Assembly: GCA_000817105.1 (NCBI GenBank) | Contig: JUEP01000005.1 | Location: 62,001-126,000, forward strand | Reading direction: 5' to 3' | Source: a marine actinobacterium MedAcidi-G3 | GTDB lineage: Bacteria; Actinomycetota; Acidimicrobiia; Acidimicrobiales; Poriferisodalaceae | Length of the DNA: 64,000 nt | Shown here: piece after piece, positions 38,085-47,225 of the stretch | Layout: each line of letters starts with the position of its first letter | Numbering within the stretch: position 1 is the stretch's first letter | Notes under the pieces: generated by a model | Databases searched by the model: none | Seen by the model: the letters and a program-made list of their open reading frames with translations, nothing else | Told to the model about the DNA's origin: nothing | Program-made: the position numbers and the translations under genes

Positions 38085-38837
38085 ATGGAGCTGCCGAATT
38101 CAGTTAACTATCTATCGTCAACCTACGGTGATGCCTTTGCTGATGTGTACGACGATTGGTACCAGCAAGTAACGGATGTAGAAGGCACAGTAGCTCTAAT
38201 CAGCCATCTTTCCCAAGGCCGGGAGGTCCTCGAATTAGGAGTAGGAACTGGTCGTTTAGCCCTTCCAATCGCTTCTAAAGGCATACCCACTACAGGGGTG
38301 GACTCATCTTCTGAAATGCTAAGACGTTTAAAAGCCAGAGATACTTCAAAGGTCGTCAAGATTCACTTAGCGGATATGGCTGAATGGCTTCCGGTCGGGC
38401 CTTTCAAAATAATTTTTTGTGCGTACAACACTTTTTTCAATCTCGTTAATTCAGCCGAACAAGAACAATGTCTTCAGCTCGTGAGAGATCGTTTGACACC
38501 AGACGGACTATTCATTGTCGAAGCCTTTGTCCCCTCTAACTACTCTCTTTTACCAACCAGAGGAGTCGAGTCCCGCCATCTGGCCAATACGACTGTGCTC
38601 AACATCACAATTCGAGAAAAAGTTTCGGGAATTGTACGTGGTCAAAGTGTGGAGTTAGGCGAAAGCGGTGCCGTATTACGCCCTTGGAAAATCCTCATCA
38701 AGACTCCCGACGAACTAGACCAGATTGCAGCCCGTCAGAATTTAAAATTGGTGGAGCGATGGCAAGATTGGCAGCAAAGCGCTTTTACCAGCACAAGCGA
38801 TCACCATGTATCCGTCTACGCTCTAGCTAATTCATAA
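38085..38837 (+). CDS. Class I SAM-dependent methyltransferase
   Basis: 250 residues with Rossmann-fold methyltransferase motif I VLELGVGTGRLALPIA, acidic residue in GVDSSSEML and motif IV FKIIFCAYNTFFNLV. The closest families are small-molecule methyltransferases of the YcgJ/Methyltransf_25 type; the substrate is unknown. The start ATG has no Shine-Dalgarno but a -10 element 7 nt before it. The next gene follows after 30 bases on the same strand, suggesting one operon. Confidence 0.85.
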   Translation: MELPNSVNYLSSTYGDAFADVYDDWYQQVTDVEGTVALISHLSQGREVLELGVGTGRLALPIASKGIPTTGVDSSSEMLRRLKARDTSKVVKIHLADMAEWLPVGPFKIIFCAYNTFFNLVNSAEQEQCLQLVRDRLTPDGLFIVEAFVPSNYSLLPTRGVESRHLANTTVLNITIREKVSGIVRGQSVELGESGAVLRPWKILIKTPDELDQIAARQNLKLVERWQDWQQSAFTSTSDHHVSVYALANS

Positions 38838-38867
38838 TTCCGATCCACTGCCTGAGAGCAAAAGTAG

Positions 38868-39995
38868 ATGAAGATTCAAATCTCAATTGATCTACCCGCC
38901 TCTCCTACAGAAGTATGGGACTACCTCCGAGACGTAACGAAGCATCCTGAGTGGATGATCGATGCCCTAAGTGTCGAAGTGACATCTGAGATATCGGAAG
39001 GGCCAGGATTAACCTTTGTGTGCTTGACAGCTATCGGGCCCTTTAGGATCCGCGATCAAATGGAAGTGGTCGAATGGCAACATGAAAAACTCATGGCGGT
39101 CAAACATTCAGGCATCGTCGCTGGGGTTGGCCGGTTCACACTTGACGCTATTGCAGGAGGAACGCGTTTCAGCTGGGTCGAGTCCATTGACTTGCCGTGG
39201 CATTTTGCAGGCAGGCTAGGGGAACGGTTTGCCAAACCGATCCTTACGTCTATCTGGAAGCGAAATTTAAGGGGACTGAGAAAGAAAATCATCGAACGGC
39301 AACAAACCGGAACTGAAATGGAGCCCGCTGGGCTCATAAATATTGGGTCCGAATGGGAGCTTCGCCATTACGGTCCCGACCAGGTAGTTCGAACAAGCAC
39401 CCATGAACTGGACCTATCTCGCGAAGCCGAGGCATTAGAGATACTGGCAGATGCAGGCTTCCCTGTGCCTAAGTTAACCAAGCGTTTGTCTAAAGCTTCC
39501 TTAGTGATAGAGCGCATTGACGGTCCAACAATGTTGGAGGATCTCATAGCTCGCCCCTGGACGCTGAGCAGACATGCAAAAAATCTCGCCCGACTGCATC
39601 GGGCCCTCGGAAAGATCAATGCACCGCAAGACTGGAAGCGCGTCAGCCAGGGCGACTCGATAGTCCATCTGGACTTACATCCTGCGGCGATCAAAATGCG
39701 GAGCGGACGTCCCGTGGTGTTGAACTGGTACAGGGCGGCTCGTGGTTCTCCAGCGTTCGATGCCGCTGTGACCTACGTGATTCTCCGCACAGCTCAATCT
39801 GACAATGGCCGGCTAGGCCGCTTGCTTGTCTCCAGTCTCAGGAAAAGATTCGCAAAAATCTTCATCAAAGAATTCGGAGCCAAAGAAGTCCTGGCTTGCG
39901 TGCGTGAGGCCGCTGAGCTCAGGTTGTTGGATGTAAATCTTTCTTCAAATGAACGAGAAGCCGTTTTCGCGCTGGCCCGAGATGAGCTCGATTAA
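38868..39995 (+). CDS. SRPBCC domain fused to a degenerate aminoglycoside-phosphotransferase-like domain
   Basis: 375 residues in two parts. Residues 1-150 look like a START-related SRPBCC (polyketide cyclase/Coq10) ligand-binding domain, starting IQISIDLPASPTEVWDYLRD. Residues about 165-375 follow the APH/choline kinase fold: ERIDGPTMLEDL, LARLHRALG and a catalytic-loop-like HLDLHPAAIK then VVLNWYRAARGSPAFDAA. The canonical loop is HGDLHPGNVL and the Mg site IDW; here the Asn is Ala274 and the Mg Asp is Asn286, while Asp269 is kept. Phosphotransfer is therefore doubtful. It follows the methyltransferase gene and its stop overlaps the meaB end by 4 bases on opposite strands. Function unknown. 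Confidence 0.75.
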   Translation: MKIQISIDLPASPTEVWDYLRDVTKHPEWMIDALSVEVTSEISEGPGLTFVCLTAIGPFRIRDQMEVVEWQHEKLMAVKHSGIVAGVGRFTLDAIAGGTRFSWVESIDLPWHFAGRLGERFAKPILTSIWKRNLRGLRKKIIERQQTGTEMEPAGLINIGSEWELRHYGPDQVVRTSTHELDLSREAEALEILADAGFPVPKLTKRLSKASLVIERIDGPTMLEDLIARPWTLSRHAKNLARLHRALGKINAPQDWKRVSQGDSIVHLDLHPAAIKMRSGRPVVLNWYRAARGSPAFDAAVTYVILRTAQSDNGRLGRLLVSSLRKRFAKIFIKEFGAKEVLACVREAAELRLLDVNLSSNEREAVFALARDELD

Positions 39996-40963
39996 TTATC
40001 GTCTTCTGCCATCGAAATAAGCTGGGCCGCCGCCGCATATGGGTCGATCTCTCCCCGCATTAACTGCTCTTTTAGTTTGGCTGTCTCCGGTCGATCCATT
40101 GTCGCTACGACTCGATTTTCAAGGCTTCGAGTCACAATTTCGCTTAGCTCAGCGTCAATCCGTCGGATGCGTCGTGCCTTAAGTTCACCGCAGTTTTCGA
40201 GATACTCACGGTGTGCTGCAATTTCTCTCCACAGCTCATCAACACCAACTTGGTCGGTCGCAACAGTCATCAATATCGGTGGTTCCCATTCTCCAAGGGA
40301 GGACAATTCAAGCATCTGCTGAATATCTCGACGCGTATCATCTGCACCTTTTCGATCCGCTTTGTTGATGACGAAAATATCCGCCACCTCCATGAGCCCA
40401 GCCTTGTTCGCTTGGACTGCGTCTCCCCAACCCGGATTGACAACCACAATCGTCGTATCTGCCGCTCCCGCAATATCTACCTCAACCTGCCCAACTCCAA
40501 CCGTTTCAACTAGCACCCACGGCCAATCCAAAGCGTCGAGCACTCGGATTGCTTGAGGAGTGGCGAGACTCAGGCCTCCAAGGTGACCCCGGGTCGCCAT
40601 AGAACGAATGTAAATTCCATCATCCATAACGTGATCTTGCATACGAACCCGATCACCTAAGATGGCCCCGCCTGTAAAGGGTGACGAAGGGTCGATCGCT
40701 AAAATCGCTAAACGTTCCTCTTCTGCACGAACCACTGATGCTAGAGCGGCGGTGAGGCTAGATTTCCCTGAACCAGGTGCGCCAGTCATCCCAACGGTAT
40801 AGGCCCCGCCAACATGCGAGTAAGTCTCAGCACCCAAAAGACGGGCTTCATCTCCCCCGCGTTCGACTAGGGACATGAGCCTGGCAAGCGCTAGACGCTG
40901 CCCCTCACGTGCTGCCTTCAGCAAGGCTACGGGATCTCTGCTGAGCCTGTTCATCGATGACAA
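39992..40963 (-). CDS. meaB: Methylmalonyl-CoA mutase-associated GTPase MeaB
   Basis: G3E-family GTPase that protects and reloads the adenosylcobalamin-dependent methylmalonyl-CoA mutase. 323 residues, usual size. P-loop GAPGSGKSSL, the ETVGVGQVEVDIAG segment (G3-like), and NKADRKGADD (G4) are all intact. The mutase genes are not in this window. The stop end overlaps the 3' end of the opposite gene by 4 bases. Confidence 0.94.
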   Translation of the reverse strand: MSSMNRLSRDPVALLKAAREGQRLALARLMSLVERGGDEARLLGAETYSHVGGAYTVGMTGAPGSGKSSLTAALASVVRAEEERLAILAIDPSSPFTGGAILGDRVRMQDHVMDDGIYIRSMATRGHLGGLSLATPQAIRVLDALDWPWVLVETVGVGQVEVDIAGAADTTIVVVNPGWGDAVQANKAGLMEVADIFVINKADRKGADDTRRDIQQMLELSSLGEWEPPILMTVATDQVGVDELWREIAAHREYLENCGELKARRIRRIDAELSEIVTRSLENRVVATMDRPETAKLKEQLMRGEIDPYAAAAQLISMAEDDN

Positions 40964-40981
40964 TCAGTGGCAGACAGTCAA

Positions 40982-42229
40982 TCATGTTCGAGTGACTTGG
41001 GCGCCAACCGAGGAGAGCTTACCCGCCAAATCTTCATAACCCCGATCTACGTGATGTGCGTGAGAAATAGCTGTCTCACCATCCGCAGCTAATCCCGCGA
41101 CTACCAAAGCTGCTCCTGCTCTTATGTCATGAGCCCTAACCGGGGCTCCGGATAGCCGCCTTACACCGCGAACAACAGCATGTCGGCCTTCTGCTCGTAT
41201 TTCCGCGCCCATCCGAACTAACTCATCTATGTAGCGAAAACGCCCAGCAAAAATATTTTCGGTAACCATTCCGGCACCATCGGAAACAGTTAGTGCAGCA
41301 ACTAAGAATGGTTTGTAATCGGTCGCCAAACCTGGATAGGGAAGCGTAGAAACATCCGCAGCTGTAAGTCGGTCCACGACTTTTGCCTGGAGACCCGAAT
41401 CGTCTTCCTTCAAGATCATTCCCATCTCTTCAAACTTGCGCAAAAGCATCTCCATGTGGTCCACACGCGCTCCTTCTAAATGAAGCTGCCCGCCACAAAC
41501 GGCTAACGCAGAGAGGTAGGTCGCTGCTTCTACCCGATCTGGAATCACCGTGTAATTGACGGGGCTCAGTTTGTCGACACCTTCGATCCTTAAGCGCGAT
41601 GTTCCTGCTCCTTCAATTCGACCACCCATTTCTGAAAGAAAGTTCGCTAGGTCAGTAATTTCTGGTTCTCTAGCTGCATTCTCAATAATCGTGACGCCTT
41701 CAGCTAAGACCGATGCCATCAACAAATTTTCGGTAGCTCCTACAGAAGGAAATTCTAAGAACACTTCAGATCCGATTAACCGATCGGCTCGCCCGTTTAT
41801 ATCGCCGTGCTCATGCGAAAAGGTTGCTCCTAGCTGTTCCAGTCCCTGTAAGTGCATATCAATGGGGCGAGACCCGAAATCGTCTCCTCCTGGCATTGCT
41901 ACTCGGGCTCGCCCGATTCTTGCAAGTAATGGGCCTAGTACGACTATCGAGGCGCGCATCCGCTCCACCAAGCTATATGGGGCTATCGGATCAATTTCAT
42001 TGGGAACGTTGATGTCAACGCGTTGGCCTGTCCGCCGAATCTCAACTCCCATGGCTTCCAACAACTCGGTCATGATCGCTACATCAGTAATGTCAGGAAC
42101 ATTGACTAAGGAGGTCGTACCTTCCGCCAGCAGTGAAGCTGCCATAAGTTTGAGAGCGCTGTTCTTCGCTCCGCCGATACGAAGTTGGCCGTCTAAGGGT
42201 CCGCTTCCCCGCACAAGGAATTTATCCAT
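40982..42229 (-). CDS. murA: UDP-N-acetylglucosamine 1-carboxyvinyltransferase, Asp-type active site
   Basis: First committed enzyme of peptidoglycan synthesis. 415 residues of the EPSP-synthase fold, with RIGGAKNSALKLMA at the start, ERMRASIVVLGPLLARIG and the loop PGGDDFGSRPIDMH. The usual catalytic Cys (Cys115 in E. coli) is replaced by Asp116 here. The same change occurs in mycobacterial MurA and makes the enzyme insensitive to fosfomycin. The start ATG has CATACT 6 nt upstream and GGAG very near. Confidence 0.96.
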   Translation of the reverse strand: MDKFLVRGSGPLDGQLRIGGAKNSALKLMAASLLAEGTTSLVNVPDITDVAIMTELLEAMGVEIRRTGQRVDINVPNEIDPIAPYSLVERMRASIVVLGPLLARIGRARVAMPGGDDFGSRPIDMHLQGLEQLGATFSHEHGDINGRADRLIGSEVFLEFPSVGATENLLMASVLAEGVTIIENAAREPEITDLANFLSEMGGRIEGAGTSRLRIEGVDKLSPVNYTVIPDRVEAATYLSALAVCGGQLHLEGARVDHMEMLLRKFEEMGMILKEDDSGLQAKVVDRLTAADVSTLPYPGLATDYKPFLVAALTVSDGAGMVTENIFAGRFRYIDELVRMGAEIRAEGRHAVVRGVRRLSGAPVRAHDIRAGAALVVAGLAADGETAISHAHHVDRGYEDLAGKLSSVGAQVTRT

Positions 42230-42273
42230 CTCTCCAGTATGTTCATCTAAGTGGCGAAGGACACATCACTCGC

Positions 42274-43779
42274 GTGGCTCATTTAGAAATAACTCATGAT
42301 TTAGATGATGAGGGTCTTAAACGCGTTTCTTCTCCAAGAGCAGATTTAGTTCGAGAAACAGACGCAGGCAACGGTGAATTTGCACTGATTGATGGTCCTT
42401 TCACTCTCTACAAAAGAACCCTCACTATTGTGTCTGAACCCGGGAGACACCTAGTCAAAGAGCAGTTTGAATATGAACTCTCTATTCCCTGGTTTGGTTT
42501 TCTCTTTCGGTTGCCAATTCGTCACGCTCTTCGTAACCGTCGCGACGATGGTACTGCGCCGTTTTGGGCTCCTCCTGATCATTTAGGACAAAGAGCGACA
42601 ACAATCTTTGCCACCTTGTGCGCTATCGCTCTTCTCTCAGGCTTTCTGTCCAACGCTCCATCTGAGACACACACATACGCTGCCGATGAATTCAAGGTTG
42701 ATCAGCTCAGCCAGGGCCTCCTTGGCGCTCTCATTCGCATTGGAACTTTGTTGGCTATCGGTTTTGCTGTCCTCGCCGACCGGCATGGTCGTCGACGGAT
42801 ACTGGGTTGGGCGATGGGTTTTGGGATCGCATTCTCGTGCATGGCGGCACTTTCACCATCTATACAAATATTCGCTGCCTGTCTCGTGGTTGTGAGAACT
42901 TCTAACGCGACACTCGGCGTAATAATGGTCGTCTTCGCTTTAGAAGAACTTCCTGCGGGTAGTCGCGCTTGGGGTCTTTCAGTCCTAGGTCTCTCTGCTG
43001 CTTTGGGAGCCGGTTTGGTCGTATGGACGCAACCCGTGGCCGGTTTCGCCGAATGGTCGTGGCGCCTTATTTTCTTTATCCCGGTTTTAATGGTTCCCCT
43101 CATATTCGGGGCAATTCGTCAACTTCCTGAAAGTAGAAGATTCATAAACCAGGTCGCGGGTCTCAGGTTAAGGAACTATTGGAGACCCGTGGCCCTATTA
43201 GGTGGAACCTATTTTTTACTGGGACTCTTTTTATCGCCGATCGACTGGTTTAGAAATGAGTATTTGCGTGACGAGCACAACTTCAGCGCTCTACAAGTCA
43301 GTCTTTTCGTGGTGACAACTGCCACCCCAGGCGGTATCGGTCTTTATGTAGCAGGCCGGGTGGCTGACCTACGAGGTCGCAGAATCGTGGTGGGAGTAGC
43401 GGCGGTGCTGGGGCTCGGCATTACCACTATTTTCTTTAATGCATCTGGGGCTTTATTGTGGCCGCTTGCCTTCGCCGCGATCACTCTCGCCAGCGGTCTA
43501 TTGCCAGCGGTAGGTGTCTATAGAGCCGAAATGTTTCCGACCGCAGTTCGGGCCCGGGCCGCAACGATCGTTGGAGCAATCGGAGTCGTTGGTGGCTCCA
43601 TAGGAATAATTGCGGCGGGCTGGATGAGAGTGCGTTGGGGCTCTTTCGGTCCCGGCATAGTTGTTCTCTGGATAGGCCCGCTTATCGCTGCGTTTATCGT
43701 TTGGAGACGGTTCTATGAAGGCACGAAAAAGGAGCTCGAGGCACTAAACCCTGAAGATGTTGGGCCGCTGAACTTTTGA
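42274..43779 (+). CDS. MFS transporter with N-terminal soluble domain
   Basis: 501 residues. The first 110 residues are hydrophilic with a KRTLTIVSEPGRHLVKEQFEYEL beta-rich stretch, unlike a normal MFS start. About 12 membrane helices follow from LGQRATTIFATLCAIALLSGF. The MFS signature after helix 2 reads ADRHGRRRILG, and the repeated copy in the second half is GRVADLRGRRIVVG. EMFPTAVRARAATIVGAIG is a conserved sugar-porter-like block. The substrate is unknown. GTG start at 42274. It diverges from murA. Confidence 0.85.
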   Translation: MAHLEITHDLDDEGLKRVSSPRADLVRETDAGNGEFALIDGPFTLYKRTLTIVSEPGRHLVKEQFEYELSIPWFGFLFRLPIRHALRNRRDDGTAPFWAPPDHLGQRATTIFATLCAIALLSGFLSNAPSETHTYAADEFKVDQLSQGLLGALIRIGTLLAIGFAVLADRHGRRRILGWAMGFGIAFSCMAALSPSIQIFAACLVVVRTSNATLGVIMVVFALEELPAGSRAWGLSVLGLSAALGAGLVVWTQPVAGFAEWSWRLIFFIPVLMVPLIFGAIRQLPESRRFINQVAGLRLRNYWRPVALLGGTYFLLGLFLSPIDWFRNEYLRDEHNFSALQVSLFVVTTATPGGIGLYVAGRVADLRGRRIVVGVAAVLGLGITTIFFNASGALLWPLAFAAITLASGLLPAVGVYRAEMFPTAVRARAATIVGAIGVVGGSIGIIAAGWMRVRWGSFGPGIVVLWIGPLIAAFIVWRRFYEGTKKELEALNPEDVGPLNF

Positions 43780-43790
43780 GCTACGAGAGG

Positions 43791-44363
43791 TCAAGCCACC
43801 GAAATGACCCATTTATTAACGGCCTGAACGATTGCCGCTACGTGGTCTTGAGTCTTTGGGTCATGACCTCCACCCTCTAGGTACTTAGCTTCAACCCTCC
43901 CGTTTATTTGCGTTAAATGTTGGTTGAACTCCTCCGGACAGCCGAAGGGGTCATTGCTTCCAGAAACAAACAGGCACGGAACGCTGATATCGGCAAAATG
44001 TTCAACACGTAACTTGTCTGGTTTTTTGGGAGGGTGAAGCGGGTAGCTAAGTAAAACTAGTCCAGCAGCCGGCATCCCCGCTGCTACCGCCATCGAACAT
44101 ATCCGCCCTCCCATCGATCTACCTCCGTAAATCAGTCGGTCAGGCTGGCACCCCAATTCATCTGTTATCAACTGCTGCTCCTGTATGAGCTCTGCAACTA
44201 GTTTGGGGGCTCGAGGAGGGACACGTTTGCCTGCACGACGGTATGAGAACTCACGTCTCAGCACAGGTAGGGGCGAGAGGGAGTCTTGCAACGCCACGAG
44301 GGTGTCGTGTTCTTTACTGCCACCAGATCCTGGGAATAAAACCAATCCTTCTATCATCGGCAT
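43791..44363 (-). CDS. KANL3/Tex30-type alpha/beta hydrolase
   Basis: 190-residue hydrolase of the dienelactone-hydrolase-like group. It starts IEGLVLFPGSGGSKEHDTL, the nucleophile elbow is GGRSMGGR, the acid is probably Asp in SGSNDPFGC, and the His is in LEGGGHDPK. AAGGAG lies 6 nt before the ATG. It converges with the MFS gene and diverges from the enoyl-CoA hydratase gene. Substrate unknown. Confidence 0.85.
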   Translation of the reverse strand: MPMIEGLVLFPGSGGSKEHDTLVALQDSLSPLPVLRREFSYRRAGKRVPPRAPKLVAELIQEQQLITDELGCQPDRLIYGGRSMGGRICSMAVAAGMPAAGLVLLSYPLHPPKKPDKLRVEHFADISVPCLFVSGSNDPFGCPEEFNQHLTQINGRVEAKYLEGGGHDPKTQDHVAAIVQAVNKWVISVA

Positions 44364-44419
44364 AGCAACTCCTTATCCGGGCAGAATAGGTGTCAATTCT
44401 CGTGCAAAGGGACATCCAC

Positions 44420-45217
44420 ATGGCTACTACTAAGTTCACGAACGAAATAGTTCTTACATCCGTCAATGACAGGGTGGGCACAGTGACTCTCAACAGACCC
44501 GAAGTCCGAAATGCTCTAAGTAGCGAGCTTCTCGCAGTGCTACCTCAAGCCCTAAGTTCATTAGACGAAGACCCTGAGGTAGACGTTTTAGTTCTCACTG
44601 GAGCCGATCCCGCATTTTGTGCTGGTCTCGACTTGAGAGAACTAGGCGGATCCGGAGGGAATATCAACCCGGATAGACCCTCCAAAGCCAAAGGACCTTT
44701 CCCAAGCTACACAAAGCCATTAATTGGCGCGATTAACGGAGTAGCGGTGACAGGCGGTCTCGAGCTCGCTCTTGCGTGCGATTTCCTTATCGCTTCGGAC
44801 CGAGCAGCCTTCGCAGATACACATGCCCGCGTGGGCGTCATGCCAGGCTGGGGTCTTAGCGTCCTTCTTCCTCAAGCAATCGGAGTGCGCCGGGCTCGAG
44901 AAATGAGTTTGACCGGTAACTATATCGACGCACAAACAGCTGCTGCTTGGGGGTTAGTTAACAGGGTTGTGCCACATGAGCTACTCCTCGAAACGGTTCA
45001 ATCACTAGCGTCAGACATAAGTTCGAATGATCAAGAAGGTGTCCAACAGATGCTGAAAACTTACGAGCGAACTGGAGACACAACGGTCGCTGAAGGGTGG
45101 GAGATAGAAGCTTCCATGGGAGCGGATTGGTTAGAGAGATCTGACTTCAAACCACAGAAGGTGGCGCAACGACGAGCGGAAATACAGACCCGAGGGCGAA
45201 CTCAAAACCGTTCCTAG
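44420..45217 (+). CDS. Enoyl-CoA hydratase/isomerase family protein
   Basis: 265 residues of the crotonase fold, acting on a CoA thioester. The oxyanion residues lie in FCAGLDLREL and GAINGVAVTGGLELALACD; NRPEVRNALSSEL is the usual substrate-entry motif. Candidate acid/base residues are in ADTHARVGVMPGWG (Glu is absent at the first site, Asp/His are present), so whether it is a hydratase or another crotonase is open. AAGGGA lies 7 nt before the ATG at 44420; a longer start at 44390 is less likely. It ends one base from the opposite LhgO gene. Confidence 0.88.
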   Translation: MATTKFTNEIVLTSVNDRVGTVTLNRPEVRNALSSELLAVLPQALSSLDEDPEVDVLVLTGADPAFCAGLDLRELGGSGGNINPDRPSKAKGPFPSYTKPLIGAINGVAVTGGLELALACDFLIASDRAAFADTHARVGVMPGWGLSVLLPQAIGVRRAREMSLTGNYIDAQTAAAWGLVNRVVPHELLLETVQSLASDISSNDQEGVQQMLKTYERTGDTTVAEGWEIEASMGADWLERSDFKPQKVAQRRAEIQTRGRTQNRS

Positions 45218-45218
45218 T

Positions 45219-46424
45219 TCATGAGCTACGTGTGTCGATCATTCGAACAATCTCTGCTGCTATTTCAAGACTTGCTGTAGCAGCGGGGCTTGGTGCATTA
45301 AGTACGTGCAGGGTATTAGCGGCTTCGGTAATGGAGAAATCATCCAGTAACTCTCCCTTCCCATCCATAGCTTGGGCACGGACTCCGGCTGGACTAGCTT
45401 CCAAATCCTTGGCCACGATGTCCGGCACCAAACGTTGCAGAGCTTTCACAAAAGCGTCTTTGCTAACCGACCTCCATATTTCGCCAGCTCCAGTCCGCCA
45501 ATATTTACGCGCTAATTTCCATAGTCCTCGGTTGCCTATGTGTTCCACGATCTGACTCAACTCAATATCTCGCCACGTGTACCCTTCGCGAGCCATCGCT
45601 AAGACAGCATTTGGACCGGCATGCACCGAACCGTCAATCATTCGAGTTAGGTGCACACCTAGGAAAGGGAAACTGGGGTCAGGCACTGGATAGATCAGTC
45701 CTCGGACCAAATCACAACGCTCCGGAACCAATTCAAAGTACTCACCTCTAAAAGGCACTATCCGATGTCCGTCAGCCGCACCAACCATCTTTGCTACGTG
45801 ATCGCTGCGAAGGCCCGCGCAGTTCACAACGAGACCGGCAACTATTTCGCCCTTTAAGGTCGAAACACGAGCCCCTTCGTTAGATTCATCAATCGTTAAG
45901 ACTTTCGCCCCGTATCTGATGACACCTCCCTTATCTTCGATCTCAGCGACCAAGGCTCTACAGACTGCCGCATACGACACGATCCCGGTTGAGGGGATGT
46001 GAAGTGCTTCAACACCCATGCAATGAGGTTCGATTTCCTTCAGCCTCGCAGTACTGATTAGTTCAGCAGCAAGACCGTTATGGTCTGCCCGTTCTCGCAA
46101 AGCCCGAAGCCGTTCTATTTCATCATTTCTGGTAGCAACAATGACCTTCCCGCAGATCTCGTGATCAATTTCTCGTTCCTCGCAGAACTTCACCATCGCG
46201 CTCCGGCCAGCAACCGCGAGTTCAGCTTTCATCGAGCCAGGTGCATAATAAATTCCGGAATGCAGAACCCCAGAATTCCGACCAGTTTGGTGCAACGCCG
46301 AGTCATCTTCCCTCTCAAGCACTACTACAGACTTACCTGGACATTGGGAAAGATACTGACGAGCAGTGGCAAGACCGATAATGCCAGCTCCAACTACTAC
46401 TAGATCAATTCGCTCAGATGTCAT
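45219..46424 (-). CDS. lhgO: L-2-hydroxyglutarate oxidase (LhgO) family FAD protein
   Basis: 401-residue FAD oxidoreductase of the DAO superfamily; LhgO oxidises L-2-hydroxyglutarate to 2-oxoglutarate and passes electrons to quinones. The FAD motif is VVVGAGIIGLATARQ, followed by the specific QTGRNSGVLHSGIYYAPGS and PFRGEYFELVPE segments. The last block is SPAGVRAQAMDGKGELLDDF, also typical. The gene stops one base from the enoyl-CoA hydratase and lies in front of the J-domain gene on the same strand. Confidence 0.9.
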   Translation of the reverse strand: MTSERIDLVVVGAGIIGLATARQYLSQCPGKSVVVLEREDDSALHQTGRNSGVLHSGIYYAPGSMKAELAVAGRSAMVKFCEEREIDHEICGKVIVATRNDEIERLRALRERADHNGLAAELISTARLKEIEPHCMGVEALHIPSTGIVSYAAVCRALVAEIEDKGGVIRYGAKVLTIDESNEGARVSTLKGEIVAGLVVNCAGLRSDHVAKMVGAADGHRIVPFRGEYFELVPERCDLVRGLIYPVPDPSFPFLGVHLTRMIDGSVHAGPNAVLAMAREGYTWRDIELSQIVEHIGNRGLWKLARKYWRTGAGEIWRSVSKDAFVKALQRLVPDIVAKDLEASPAGVRAQAMDGKGELLDDFSITEAANTLHVLNAPSPAATASLEIAAEIVRMIDTRSS

Positions 46425-46430
46425 GGGGAG

Positions 46431-47153
46431 TTAACCGTTCCTATTTTCCAGAAGAATATTGCGAGCTGCGGTCAGCATCTCAATCCGTTGCCCCGCATCC
46501 TCAGCAACACCCCCATGGTCGGGGTGGGCGGTACGCAGCAACCGACGAAAAGTTCTACGTATTTGGCGCGGTTCCGGTACCCCGTTCGCCGACGCGCCAG
46601 TCAGTCCCAATACTTCGAGTGCCCATACGATGGGGTCGGCCCCCACATCGCTACCCCATTTAGTTACCGGAGATTTTCCAGAAATATAACGAAGCAAATC
46701 ATCATGATCTTGGCCTCGCCAGCCGCGCACAGAACGTAAAAGCGTAAGTAAACTTCGCCGCATTTGTCGCGGTTGCTGACTTATCCGATAAAGGACTGCC
46801 AGCACATGAGGTTCTGGACGATCGCTCGGTGCTAGATCAAGCACTACACGACCATCGGATAATTCAATCAGCTGGTGGGTTGACCGAGTGAGACCTACAC
46901 GATCTTCTTGCAATCGATGCCGAAGCTTTGGTTGCGGAATTCGAGCACCAATCTCAATGAGGTTTAATAAATCATTTAAATCATTATTCTCATCATCACC
47001 GAATTGTTGAGTATGTGCCGCGAAGACAGCTGCGATAAGTAGCCCACCAGCGCCCGGCGAGGGATCAAACCCCAACTGGTCCTCACCCAAGGCCACGCGA
47101 CGTGTAGGAACCGCGGGCCGTGAATGCCAGACATTCAACTCAGCCAAAATCAC
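46431..47153 (-). CDS. J-domain protein, C-terminal J-domain
   Basis: 240 residues. A J-domain with the HPD triad at 210-212 (RTAHPDHGG) lies at the C terminus, in front of which is an unfamiliar N-terminal region of about 185 residues rich in Asp, Glu and Arg with helical blocks. J-domains stimulate DnaK-type chaperones; no J-partner gene is near. Some bacterial proteins of this layout act as co-chaperones for a particular target. GTG start with TAGCTT 7 nt before it, probably leaderless. It diverges from glpX. Confidence 0.8.
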   Translation of the reverse strand: MILAELNVWHSRPAVPTRRVALGEDQLGFDPSPGAGGLLIAAVFAAHTQQFGDDENNDLNDLLNLIEIGARIPQPKLRHRLQEDRVGLTRSTHQLIELSDGRVVLDLAPSDRPEPHVLAVLYRISQQPRQMRRSLLTLLRSVRGWRGQDHDDLLRYISGKSPVTKWGSDVGADPIVWALEVLGLTGASANGVPEPRQIRRTFRRLLRTAHPDHGGVAEDAGQRIEMLTAARNILLENRNG

Positions 47154-47225
47154 CTTAGGGAAGCTACTAGCGGAACGAGCGACTAACTCATACTTATCTC
47201 ACTTGACGGGCTAGGGTCACACCCT

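Noticed and set aside
41556-42299. A 247-residue open frame on the plus strand across murA
   Set aside because: It lies antisense to murA, whose protein is unmistakable. The antisense frame is low-complexity, with Ser/Pro/Arg bias from the reversed codons, and has no Shine-Dalgarno or family match.
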